A program made the position numbers and the translations under genes. The notes below the pieces were generated by a model. It saw nothing but the letters and a program-made list of their open reading frames with translations. It did no database searches and was not told the origin of the DNA. This document shows positions 11,998 to 23,134 of a stretch of DNA of 64,000 bases, one piece after another; position 1 is the stretch's first letter; every line of letters starts with the position of its first letter. Origin of the DNA: Thozetella sp. PMI_491 (taxonomy: Eukaryota; Ascomycota; Sordariomycetes; Chaetosphaeriales; Chaetosphaeriaceae); NCBI GenBank assembly GCA_021432635.1, contig MU270027.1:1054001-1118000 (forward strand), written 5' to 3'.

Positions 11998-14147
11998 TCA
12001 CTGCTTCGTATATACTCTGGTATCCCAGACGACCAACCTCCCCTGCCGCCGCCAGTCTTCGTTAAAGAGCCCATTCCAGCCAGCCCACACTCTCGTCAGT
12101 CGGACACCCTCCGTGACAAGCCAGTCGTCAGATCGGAAAAAGTCTTGCAGGACGGGCTCGATGCCCTCAAATCCTACAATGAAGCGTGGCACCTCGCCTC
12201 CACGCCGGCCATTGGGTAGCGGTGGCCACATTTCCTCTTCCAGAAACCTCAAACCCCAGCGACCCGTGATGGGGTCCTCCAGGTAGAATCGGTCCGCCTC
12301 GTCGAGATACTCCGCCCGCTCCACGCTGCCGGGGGCCGTGTGCAGAGGTGGCTCGCAGGTCAGAGCACGGGCTCGCAGGCTCGGATAAATGAGGTGCGAG
12401 CGCCACGGGGTGGAGTGGCAGGGGGTGAGGAAGAGGGCGAACAGCTCGTAGTCCGGGACGGTGGTGTTCACAGGCGTGGTGATGGTTAGCGTGTTCTCGT
12501 GAAGACGCTCGAACTCGGTGCGCAGGAAGCCAGTGACCGATACAGCAGCTGGCTGGTGAAAGACGGATAGGTAGCCGGCCAAGAGGATGTTGATGGAGAG
12601 GATGTTGGCCAGGAAGATCTTGTGGCGGAGCACGGTGGGTGGGGACGCATTGGAGGTGCTCATGTTCGGTTGGGAAGGTTCCTGAGTAGTGAAGAACGAG
12701 ACAAGGTAGGGCCCCGCGAGGATATGGAGAATGGGGAGGAGAGGATAGATAAAGCGCACTTCCTTGTGCGAGAGGATGGAGAGTACGCCCACCATGGTGA
12801 GTACTGCAAAGGAGATAGTCTTGAGGATATTCGACTGCAGGTTAGTCTGCCCTGGCTCGGAGGCGGTTGATTTCCACAGTCCGAGCAGCACAAAAGGAAG
12901 GAATGTGGTGGATAGAAGTGGAATGCCCTGGGAAAGGTAGTAATGCCAGGGCATGGAGCCATAGAAGACGGAGAGGGATTGCGAGAGATTGAAGTGCAGG
13001 AACTGGTACGGAGGGAACGTCCAGAAACCAAAGTAGTAGCGGTCCGACAGAACGGAGACAGCCAGCACACTTGATCCACACATAATTATCTCCCTCACCA
13101 GGACGACCAGTGAACTAGTGGAGAGGGGGGAAACGCCGTCAAGAGTAAAGCGGGTGAGAGTAAGGGTGAGAATGCTCAGCCATATGAATATGTTCGTAGG
13201 CCTCAGCAAGACGGCAATCGCCGCTAGAACTAGAGAGGCACGAAGGCTAGTGCTGGGTCAGCCCATTGCTTCCTGTGTACCTCAGCAGGATGAATAGCTT
13301 ACCTGCTGACGCTCGCAGGCGTGCTCAGTGGCTTGGTCTTGGTCTGCTTCCCATCGCCCAAGACCTCCCATGGCCAGTAGTAAAGGGCAGCGATAGTCAG
13401 GGTGGTCTCGAGAGAGTTAGAGAAGGTTCTCGTCGAGCAATACCACTGCCACGGGCTGAAGACAGCGACCCAGACCTGTTGCGTAAATATGAGCAAATGG
13501 GCGTTCCTCGAGAGGGATAGGAGAGGGGTTGAGCCATACTGTTGCCCAAGGAGCATTGCTCCGGCCACCGTGGATAGCGGTCGCCAGCCTCCAGGCGTAG
13601 AAGTCTCCCAAGGCGGCGAAGACCGACTGGACGACTTTGGGGAGGGCCGCGAGAACGACGGCCTTGAAGGGCGGGTCGCACATGAGGAGGTTTGTCAAGC
13701 CATCAGCCGCCTTGTAGAGAGCGCCGAACAGAAGCGGGTGCAACGAAGACCGGAGCTGGTTTCGCCATTCCTGCCTCGCGGGTTAGTAAGGAGGAGGCGG
13801 ACGGGCCTGGTCGGGCTGTTGGGGGAAATAGGGGCAATAGGTTCGCGGAAGTAAACAACGCCCCACAGGCTTACCCAAGTCAGCCAAGCTCCGCTCTCGT
13901 GGCCAAAGGCGACGTCCCAGGCCGGCTCAAGGGCCTGGAAATACTCGTCGGGCTGGAAGAAGGTGCGGACGACAAGGGAGTTGACGAAGCGAAATACCAG
14001 AAGGGCAACCAGGACGTCTCCAGGCTGGGCGGCAATGACCTGAGGGTGCAGCGGCCGTGTTGGTTGCCCTTTCGGGGCAGCAGCCGCCTCGTCTTGGGCC
14101 AGCGCCGAGGGACGTGCCGCCCGAGGCGACACCGTGTGTTTATCCAT
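11998..14147 (-). CDS. gpi10: GPI mannosyltransferase 3 (PIG-B/Gpi10)
   Basis: ER enzyme of glycosyltransferase family 22 that adds the third mannose, in alpha-1,2 linkage, to the GPI-anchor precursor using dolichol-phosphate mannose. Exons in transcript order are 14147-13875, 13770-13540, 13475-13303 and 13246-11998, giving 641 residues, close to yeast Gpi10. The luminal donor loop reads [18 protein letters not shown], where most relatives begin HPDE; splicing joins WLTW to EWRNQLRS to form the family motif [25 protein letters not shown] and [13 protein letters not shown] are further GT22 landmarks, and the end contains [12 protein letters not shown]. Many hydrophobic segments indicate a multi-pass membrane protein. 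The gene is divergent from ornithine aminotransferase, sharing about 1.1 kb. It probably serves the GPI-anchored wall protein encoded at 56.8 kb among many others. Confidence 0.93.
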
Positions 14148-15252
14148 CCGTCTTGTCCGTCTAGGTCTCGGGACACCCGGGCTTCATGCCCAGCGCACTA
14201 ACTCGCCGACCGATCGCAGGTAGGTTCGCTCTTCTTGCTCTTTCGGGCCGCAAATCTAACTTTTGAGCCAGCGATTCCACTCACGACACGAGAGGACGGC
14301 AACTAGGTTTGTCGACGGGATGTGGTTGGACAGATCGGCAAGCTACACCATTGCGGCTTCCGGCGCGCCTGATTGGCTCCTGTCAGGCTTGCCTTGCGGA
14401 GTAATTAACGATCTCATGATTCGCTAATCGCCAAAGACCCCTGGAAATCCTCCCCCTCCAATCGCCGTTATCGGCCACCCCTCCTCGGGCACTTTGGTGC
14501 CACAGCATGGATGCACGAGGAACACCTGTTGGCGAAAAAAACGGGATGCAGCCAGCAGCAGCGGCACTCGGGTCACAGGACGAAGGCACCGGCTTCCTGG
14601 CTTCGAGCTTCGATCTTATGGCCCGGGAGAGGCCCCGCGTACGTAATGTCCAAGGCTGGTGTTCCTTGGGTGCTTGGATGACCTTGGAGCCATGGTCAAG
14701 GGCTTCGCTTTCCTTCGGCACTGGACCCAGATCCCCGGGCCATGTGATCGGTCGATGCTGTCATAACTCCCATGCTGGAGCCGCAAGGACCTGCACTTAG
14801 GGGTCTAGTGCTCCTGCCGTTCCTCAGACGGCTCAAGACTGTCTATTTTCCATCGCCGGCCCGAACCAACTTGGAACTACTTCTCCCTGTAGACCAATTG
14901 GCCTTGTACAAAATCCATTGGACACCCGCCTATGCTCCTGAACCTTCCACGGCTTTCCCCTCCATCTTCCTTCCCCTCTCGCCCGCTCCCCCCGTTCTTC
15001 CTTTTTGATTGGGAGCCTCCTCCATCCCTTGTTGGCTCTGCGACACCGCCATACCTTGCTCACCAAAAGACCGCCTCCGCCTCCCACACCGGCTTGCCTC
15101 CTGTTGCTTATCTAGATAGCCTTTCTCTGACACCGCTGCTTGCCTCACAATCAACTACGTTAGGAACAGGACGACAGCGCTCGCGAGCCTAGCAGCCCAG
15201 TAGCCTACCTGCATACTTCCTCCATCCAACTAGCTCGCTGAAAGAGGCTATC
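14148..15252. other. Divergent promoter region, GPI10 / ornithine aminotransferase
   Basis: Shared 1.1 kb upstream region of two genes read in opposite directions. No gene is recognisable. A strongly pyrimidine-rich stretch at about 14930-15010 and the following C/T-rich sequence look like promoter and leader of the aminotransferase gene. I saw no TGACTCA-type site here, although amino-acid genes often carry one. Confidence 0.55.
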
Positions 15253-16804
15253 ATGTCTCCTCACGCAGATAACGACGTCGCCAACGGCCTCGGCACCGCC
15301 GCGGACCGCTATCATGCCACATCGACGAAGGGAGCTATTGCTGCCGAGAGCGAGTATGCAGCCCACAACTACCACCCGCTGCCCGTTGTCTTCGCGAAGG
15401 CTGACGGGGTCAACGTGTGGGACCCCGAGGGCAAGCATTACCTCGATTTCCTGTCTGCGTACAGTGCCGTCAACCAAGGTCACTGCCACCCAGAGCTGAT
15501 CAAGGCCCTCACCCAGCAGGCAGGTCGCTTGACCCTGAGCTCCCGCGCCTTCCACAACGACGTCTTCCCCGTCTGGGCCAAGAAGGTCCGCGACCTCTTC
15601 GGATTCGACATGGTTCTGCCTATGAACACGGGCGCCGAGGCCGTCGAGACTGCCGTCAAGGTTGCCCGTAAGTGGGCCTACAAGGTCAAAGGTGTGCCCC
15701 AAGGCAAAGCCCTCGTATTTGGCGTCTCGGAGAACTTCCACGGCCGGACGGTGAGTGCTCCCCTTCACCTGCCTTGGGTCTCTAACCTCTTCACACTATC
15801 CCCTCCCCCCTCTGACATTACAGCATAGATGACGGCGATATCGCTGTCCACCGACCCGGAATCCCGTGACAACTACGGCCCGTATGTACCTAACATCGGC
15901 TCCGCCTGCCCAACGACCGGCAAGCCGATCCGGTACAACAACGTAGCAGACCTAGAGGGGGTGTTGGAAACCCATGGCAAGGAGACAGCGGCCGTCATTG
16001 TAGAGCCCATCCAGGGTGAGGCGGGCGTGGTGGTCCCGGACGACGACTACCTGGCCAAGGTCTCGGCGTTGTGCAAGAAGCACAACGTCCTCTTGATCTG
16101 TGACGAGATCCAAACCGGCATCGCCCGGACGGGCCGCATGCTGTGCTTCGAGTGGTCTGGCATCAAGCCAGATATGGTGACGCTGGGCAAGGCCATCTCG
16201 GGTGGCATGTATCCTGTCAGCTGCGTGCTGGCCAACAAAGATGTGATGATGGTCGTCGAGCCCGGGACCCACGGCTCCACCTACGGTGGCAACCCCCTCG
16301 GCTGCGCTGTGTCGATCCGCGCGCTCGAGCTTGTCGAGGAGGAAGGCTTGGTCGAGCAGGCCGAGAAACTCGGCCGTATCTTCCGCGAGGGCATCGCTGC
16401 CTTCCAGAACCCCATAGTCCAGACCGTGCGCGGCAGGGGTTTGCTCAACGCCGTGGTCATCGATGAGTCGGCTGCCGAAGGCAGAACTGCCTGGGATCTG
16501 TGTATCTTGCTCAAAGAGAAGGGTGTCTTGGTAAGGGCCGGCCACATCCCATCACATATCACATATTCCCACCCCGACAGCCTCATGCACCCCTTCCTCT
16601 ACCTCCACTGCTACCTATAACCACCTTGGAAAGACGCGAGAATAAGGAAGGAGGCTAACGAAGGGGCAGGCAAAACCGACGCACGGAAACATTATCCGGT
16701 TCGCGCCGCCGCTGGTCATCACCGAAGAGGAGCTGCGAAAGGCCGTAGCTATCATTGGCGAGGCGTTGAAGGAGCTACCCTCTGCGACGAAGGCGGCACA
16801 TTAG
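15253..16804 (+). CDS. OAT: Ornithine aminotransferase
   Basis: PLP-dependent class III aminotransferase that converts ornithine and 2-oxoglutarate to glutamate semialdehyde and glutamate, the step that sends arginine-derived ornithine to proline and glutamate. Exons are 15253-15750, 15829-16530 and 16670-16804, giving 444 residues, the usual fungal length. [20 protein letters not shown] opens the fold; [19 protein letters not shown] binds the cofactor phosphate. Intron 1 falls inside [34 protein letters not shown] carries the cofactor-contacting Asp258, and TLGKAISGG the Schiff-base Lys287. [15 protein letters not shown] is also typical. Fungal enzymes of this type are cytosolic, and no targeting peptide is evident. 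The acceptor of intron 1 must be the second of two close AGs (CATAG) to keep frame. Confidence 0.96.
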
Positions 16805-18679
16805 CGCAGTTCCCGGCCAGCCACCAGGCGCTACCATTGGGGAGGAGATGAGGGGCGGCGAGATCAGACTGTACGAGATCTCCCGGCGTCCTGTTTAGGC
16901 ACCTAGGCAGCCTCGTCGTCGGCATACAACCATGAAGTGGAAGGCGGGGGTCTGGGTCCAGAGATGAGTCTACCTAGACCGTGTTATGACTGCCTACCAG
17001 GCGCCGCGGCACTAGATTGGGCGAGCCGGGGGCGAGAGCCGGCCACTCGGAAGCGGCTCCCCGAGGAAGGCCCGCGAATTGCATCTGTATGTAGTTCATT
17101 TAGACCGCAAGAATGTCTCGTCTGCCTAGGTAATCGCCCGCAGTCATAGATCGCGAAAAGGAAATCACGATGTAGGTATGCACCCCGGCGGCCAGGTGCA
17201 TGGCTGCGCATTGCCCAGGCAGCCTGGTGGTGAAAGGGTAGCTCGCGAGGCCAGCGCCGACATTGTCCCTCGTCGACATCATCTATTGCCATTCCCTTGT
17301 AAGTACATGTCGGGTCTGGAACAGGGCCCGTCCTCTCACGCCTTTCTCTACGAGACGGGTTTCCGGCTTGCGCCCAGGCTCGCTTCTGCCGTGCGACCAC
17401 AGCAGGCTAATAAATACACGGTTTCTGCTTAGATCGCCTAGAGGTTGCACCCCAAGGGAGGGCGTTGGTCGACAGAAAGTCTTACTCACGCGTCGCATCA
17501 GCGCCCAAAAGAGCACAACTGCTCCCCCGGATCTTGGGGGGGGGATCTAGGGAGGCTGGGCGAGAGCAGGTTCCTGGGTGGTCAATTGCTAGGCAGAGAG
17601 GTGGGTAGGTAGCTTGGCTCATCTACCTACCCATCTGCTTCTCTGCTCCCCGCCCCCCCGGCGACATCGACCCGGCAGTCCACTTGCGGAATGCGCTTCA
17701 CTGACGAATGTCGTGGCTAAGAGCCCCGAAAGGTGTTCGGGAAGCCTATCCTGGCTGCGTTCGCCCAACCACCTCGCGTCGTTCGATCGCTGAGGAGTGG
17801 GTCGGGCTTTGCGCTTCTGCCTCTCAGGGTACCTGTTTTGGCCGATAGTGTCGCCTAGGAGATCTCGAATTCGGGTGGGAATGGCCAGGCCGCTCGCTCC
17901 CTGAGTCGTTGAGGAGGAGTGGAGCTCGCTGCTCGGGAGCATACATAGGGTAGCGCCTATACTAAAGCGCTGTGCGGCATGGAGCTCGCAGAGACAGCGT
18001 CGCATGCAGCCTGCGAGGTCGATGCCGGGCACGCTCCAATAAACTGTGCTGGTGAAACAGCTCACGCTCAAATGATACGTTGACACATTTTGCCGATCAG
18101 CCAGTTGGGCACACGTGAGACCTTGCAGCCTCGACGTCCTGGCCAGCCTGCCCAGTGGAATCCATGCTTGGTATCTTTCGGGGTCTGGCGAGGGTAGAGG
18201 CGAGAGTGGGTTCCCTTTCGCCGTCTACCTTGATAGCGGCCTGCAGGAAAGCCTGGAAAGGGGGTTGCCGGGAGAGTGTAAGCCAAGCGGTTCCCTTCGC
18301 CCCCGCCCTCAAGGGTCCTGAGGACCCCCTTGCCAACCCCACACGGCTCCTCTCGGCTGGGAGGATGGTAGCGGCCGTGGTTTGGCTCCGACTGTTGTGG
18401 ATATTTGCCGCCCCAACAAGTCGAGCCATGGAGGTATGGGATGTATGTACATAGAGTAGGACAGCCAGCGGCGCGCCCCCAAGACCGACTTGGTTGGGAG
18501 GAGTGGGGTGTGGGTTGGAAGGAGGGGGGTCCGGCCGACCAAACCGCGCACGAACTGGGCAAGCCATCATCGCTTCATCATGCTGTTGCTGCAGAGCCCG
18601 GGCGTGCGCCAAGTCGGAGGCGATTCTGCACGTCTCCTCCCCGGCGCCATGCCGCCTGCTTTTGGGGGAAAGGGAAATT

Positions 18680-18695
18680 GGGGGGGGGGGGGGGG
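18680..18695 (+). repeat. G16 homopolymer
   Basis: An uninterrupted run of 16 guanines in the gene-free region upstream of ATG1, within a purine-rich context. It is a slippage-prone tract and a possible G-quadruplex seed. Confidence 0.9.
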
Positions 18696-20048
18696 TTCGG
18701 TGGTGGCACCGCTTCTGCACAGCTACGAGGTGCAGTACATACAACATCTGAGGGAAGGCAGGCACACCTTGAAGGTTAGTCTGTTGGCCTTCCTTCGCGA
18801 CCATGTTTGCGCCCCAAAATCTGAGAAGAGGAAAGCAACCCGCGTGGTCTCCCTCGCGTGGCCCCCCCTCCCCCTTTTTTTTTCCCTTTCAGCTCTCCGG
18901 CGATTCCTAGGCTAGATGGATGTCTTAGATCTGCCAGGCCAATGGGCGGTAACAACGGCGCATGACGAGGCATCCGAGGGGAGGAGGCAGGAAGGGGACG
19001 TCCCAGAACGGAACTAAGCTGTCAGGTGACGACATCATCATGGGGGATGAGGCGCCTCCATGGGATGCCTGCGCCCGCTGAGGATTGGACAATGGCAGAG
19101 CGAGAGGTCTTTTTCTCCTCCCCCCGAGGAGAGGGAGGGGAGCCAGAGAGGGAGCAGCGATGAAGACATTGTCTTATCGCGTCTTTTGGCCCAAAACCGT
19201 CCGCGGGCATAGTCCGATTCTAATCGAGGGCGGAGGATGGGAGGGGTCCATGCCAAGGTACCATAGTGGCTGCTATTTTGCTTGTCTCGGGCCTGCCGGT
19301 GCGCTGCTGGGCGATAAATGGACAGCTCACTTGAGACGCGCCTAGCGATGCCGGTGTCGCGCCGATAAGAGGCAGGCCCATTAATAGCCCTGATCGGCGG
19401 CAGACAGACAACCTCTCACGCCCGCGGACACCACCCAACACACACCATGCCCGTCCGTCCTTGTGCGCCGGTGACACTTCTGGGGGGGTTGGCTACCGGC
19501 GAGTGAGTCGCGAATGGATGCACCAGGACCGGCATCGGGTGCATGCAGCACCCTTTCGGTGTTTGAACTTTTTCTGGGGCAGCCAACCGCCTCCAGCTCA
19601 TCTCGCCTCCCCCTTCCCCTAGTTCTGCTGCTGGCTCTACAAAGTACAGTCACGTTCTGTCTCTGTCGCTCGCTTCCTGCCTCCCCACCTTTGCGGGTGG
19701 CTTGCTGTGACTGTCCTGTCTTGTGCTGTACGGTACGAGAACCCAAACTTGGCCTGCATTTTGCCAACAGTAGCGGGCGCGAGCCGAACAAGGGTGTCGA
19801 GGTTGTTATACGACCCAAGAGTTACGTAGGTGGACGTGCCTAGGCAGTCTGCAAGTCCTGCATATCAGATAGCCTCCCCCGAGAGGTCTCATGCAGGTCG
19901 GGTGCCGATCTCTTTGTTGGTCCTAGAGGAGCCGGGCGAGAATGTCTCGAGAGCACAGTGCGCACCGGAAACGAACGGGAAAGCACGAGCGAGGAGGCTG
20001 GCGTACACATCGTACAAACGATTGCACCAAGCCTATGTACATATGGAT

Positions 20049-20064
20049 GGGGGGGGGGGGGGGG
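20049..20064 (+). repeat. G16 homopolymer, second copy
   Basis: A second run of 16 guanines on the same strand, 1.4 kb downstream of the first. The flanks of the two runs differ, so this is not a duplicated segment. Confidence 0.9.
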
Positions 20065-22399
20065 TCAGCACTAACACAACACAGTTAAAGGCGCGCCCGG
20101 GACGAGACGAGGGAGGCATGCAGTGTGTCACTTGCTCTGAGCTGGCAAGGGACGGGCTCTCGACTCGTTCGTTGCTTTTCGAGCCGCTAGAGTAGACATT
20201 GATGTTCATGCAAAGCCTGCGAGGGACTGGCTGGCAGCTCCCAACACACACCCGCCCGCCGCAGATGGGACGACCGGGACCGATGCTTTTGTCCTGGGCA
20301 GTCCTGGGCAGGCCCCAGGGCCCATCTTGGCTGACTAGGTCGGCCGAGGAGAACCCCCCTCCCCCCGAAAGAGGGTGCTAGACTTTGCGTCAGAAATAAC
20401 GAGGGAGCGCCTGGCGATGGCGCAACCCCCCGGGGCGGGCGCTGGGCAGAGAGCTTCAAGACAGTGCCGTCGATCGAAACTGTTTGGAAAGGCTCCAGAA
20501 GACGGCGCCGGCACCCTGCTTGTGCATCAGAACAGCATTGATCTGGTACATCAGTGCAGAGTAAAGGTGGATCAACCGTGGGGAGTCCCTGCCCTGTGGG
20601 CCGGGGGGATTACAGTAGCAACACTTCCCCCTAGGGGAGTCGGGAAGTGGTCCTGCTCCCAGCGGACAAGGGTGCGTGCGTGCAAAAACGTCGTCTCGCT
20701 CGCCCCAAAGTTGCAGCTATGTTTTCCATGTTTCGTTCCTCATGGGGGAGGGGGGGAGGGAGGGTTTCGTCTACATCTCGGTCCCTCTCTTCCAGCACTC
20801 CTGCCCCCCCACTCCTTTTCTCTCTTGGGCTCTCTCGCTCTCTCTCGCTTCTTGCTCTCCCTCCTCGGCCCATCCCATTCCCTTCGCCCTGCTGGTTGGC
20901 TGTGCTATTCTAGTGTGGTGGTGTGTCCATCGGCCCCTACTTGCGTTGGCACCTTGGGCAGGCACCTCCCCAGCTATCTCACGGGGACATATGTAGGTCG
21001 GGGCCTAGCGCGCTGCCATGTCCCTTATCTCTCTGCATTTGGAGCGATAACGGCGCTTAGAAGGGTTGCTTGGGTGGTGCTTGGTGCTTGGTGCTTGGGG
21101 ACCCCGAGGGAGCTAAGGCACGGAGTGGGCAGGAGGGAAATGGGGGGCCCAACGAAAACGAGGGTTTCCTCCTGCTAAAACGGTGGCTAGCGAAATCTGG
21201 CCGGTGGTTGCGTGGATGGTGGATAGGCGGTGGCCGATCTAGATGGTCACGGCTCTGGCGGGCGTCGGAAGACCGCTGTATCAGGGAACTGAGGGAGCGA
21301 AGGCGATGGCGGCAGCTACAGCCAAAGCAGCAGACCTCCCCTTCCGGAAAGGCAGAGGCAAAAAGGCCCCCAAAGAGAGTCAGACATACAGTCAATCAGT
21401 CAGTCAGTCGTTAGTCCGTCAGTACGACGAGCCTCGGGGGGTTCAAGGTGCTTGCCCTTTCTCGTAGGGCGCATCCACTACGTAGGTGGTGTTATCGGAC
21501 GGTCTTATCGCGAAAGTCGTTAGCGCGGAGCCCTTAGCGTCTCGACGTAATCATGAGCCACGTACCGGCTTTGTACCGGCGTGGCAGCTGACGGGGGTGA
21601 TTGGGCGAAGCGGAAGCCTGCCTCACCCTGCATGGGTACCTGGCAGCGACAAAAACGGGCTTGGGATCCCGGCATTGGCCACCTGCAGCGACAGCATCAC
21701 GAGCGCCGTGTCACAGCTCACGAGAGAGCGTCTCCCTTCCCGCCCTTTTACGTTTCCGCGCTTTCTGCGCGGCCGCGTTTCTGCGCTGCTGGGCAGAATC
21801 GGCCGGCTTCTCTCCACTGCGCATTTGCCCATTTGCTTCAGGTCGCTAGCGGCCAGCAGAGCACCGCCCACCAACCAGCCCTCTCAGCGGCCCCCTCGGG
21901 GACAGGGCCCCAAGGGGACCCCCCCTCGCCTACGTAGTACCTACCACACGCTGGCTTTCTGGTCTCCCTCTTCTTTCTGCCGCCACCCGTGTCGCCTCTC
22001 CGCCTGACATAGCTTGGCTTCCCTGCTCTCTGCACCTGCACCTGCACCCGCCCTCCTACAGTACCTTACCCCCCTCCCCCCTAGTCGATCCGACCGACGT
22101 ACCTTTTTGGTCCTATCCTTTTCGGCGTCCACCTTGCCTCTTTCGCGCCCTGCCGCCTCTCACACATCCTCTCTCTCTCTCTTCGCTCCCTCTCTCTGGC
22201 ACTCTGACTCTGCCTTGCGTCGACACCTCTTCCCTGCACCACCCTCCTCCCATCCTTCCCCCTTTCGTGTACTAAGCTTCTTCCATTCGTCTTCTCCTTC
22301 CCATTCTTCCCCCAGCATCGTCGACCCCGAAACTTAGACCCTGCATCTCTTTTTAATTTTATTTTTGTTTTTGTTTCCGGCCGCCCAGTCTGTCGAGTC

Positions 22400-22406
22400 T
22401 GAGTCA
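22400..22406 (+). promoter_or_regulatory. TGAGTCA, Gcn4/CPC1-type site
   Basis: A perfect TGAGTCA heptamer just after the pyrimidine-rich belt, about 730 bp before the ATG1 start codon. This is the binding core of the bZIP regulator of cross-pathway amino-acid control (Gcn4, CPC1, CpcA). Amino-acid starvation induces autophagy genes, so the position is suggestive, but a single 7-mer can occur by chance. Confidence 0.35.
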
Positions 22407-22981
22407 TTGGCTTGATCTCAGACCCCCGGTGTGTTAGTGGAGCTGTTGATAAACTCCAGGTACAATCGGTTATCAGAGCTTAACTGCTCTCTCAACCATA
22501 CCTCGCCCGTCATCTCTCCGTCCGCAGGTCAACGCCAGCGCCCCGTCCTTTTCTCGCTCGCGCACACCCCCTCTCCGCCTGTCACACACTCGGCTGGCGA
22601 CTGCATCTGCATTTTGTCGGCCTTGCAGCCTTCCCAGCACGCTCGCTTTTTGCTGCTACCCACATAAGAAGCTCGGCGCCCAGTCGCTTTCCCCTCCCGC
22701 GCCGCGATCTCGCCCCCCCCTCCCCCAAAAGGTACCTGAGCCGCTGTCCGCCGTCACGACCACAAGCCCCCCCGAGGCAGCTGCCCACCGTAGGCACGAC
22801 ACTTTGTCGGCTTCCCCCGGGCCCCCGATCCGACACTTTGGCTTCTGCCTCGAGCCCGGCCGGATTTTCTTCTGTCCGCGTAGCCTTCCACCTCCGCGCA
22901 GCCACCGACAGACCAACCCTCAGCGCTGCTCTGCCGTCTGCCTTGTGCACCCTCCCTCGTCCCCCATCGGATCGTGTACAT

Positions 22982-23007
22982 CACCACCACCACCACCACC
23001 ACCACCA
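22982..23007 (+). repeat. (CAC)n trinucleotide repeat in ATG1 leader
   Basis: About 8.7 perfect CAC units, ending some 127 bp before the ATG1 start codon and so likely inside the 5' untranslated leader. Length variation between strains is expected. Confidence 0.85.
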
Positions 23008-23134
23008 GGGATCTCAGCTTGGGTATACATGAGGACAAGCTAGCTGCCGATCTCTTTGACCTTTAAAGCCCCCGGGCTACCGTTACCTAGCTCAGCTTCC
23101 TGTCCTCGCCAACCACCCGCAGGGAGCCACAGCC

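Larger units (their letters stand above)
16805..23134. other. Long gene-free region upstream of ATG1
   Basis: At 6.3 kb this is the largest gene-free stretch in the window. Several frames of 150-270 codons occur on both strands, but they overlap one another, are low in complexity and carry no family motif. Two G16 runs (18680-18695, 20049-20064), tandem TTGGTGC units near 21074-21100, a CAGT-type microsatellite near 21390-21425 and a strongly pyrimidine-rich belt at about 21950-22400 are visible. The last kilobase is probably the ATG1 promoter and leader. Confidence 0.6.

Noticed and set aside
18097-18804. Minus-strand frame of 235 codons
   Set aside because: Composition is dominated by Pro, Arg and Ala with homopolymer runs, it spans the G16 run, and no domain is recognisable.
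20375-21178. Plus-strand frame of 267 codons
   Set aside because: Low-complexity Ser/Leu/Pro sequence from C/T-rich DNA, without motif or plausible start context.
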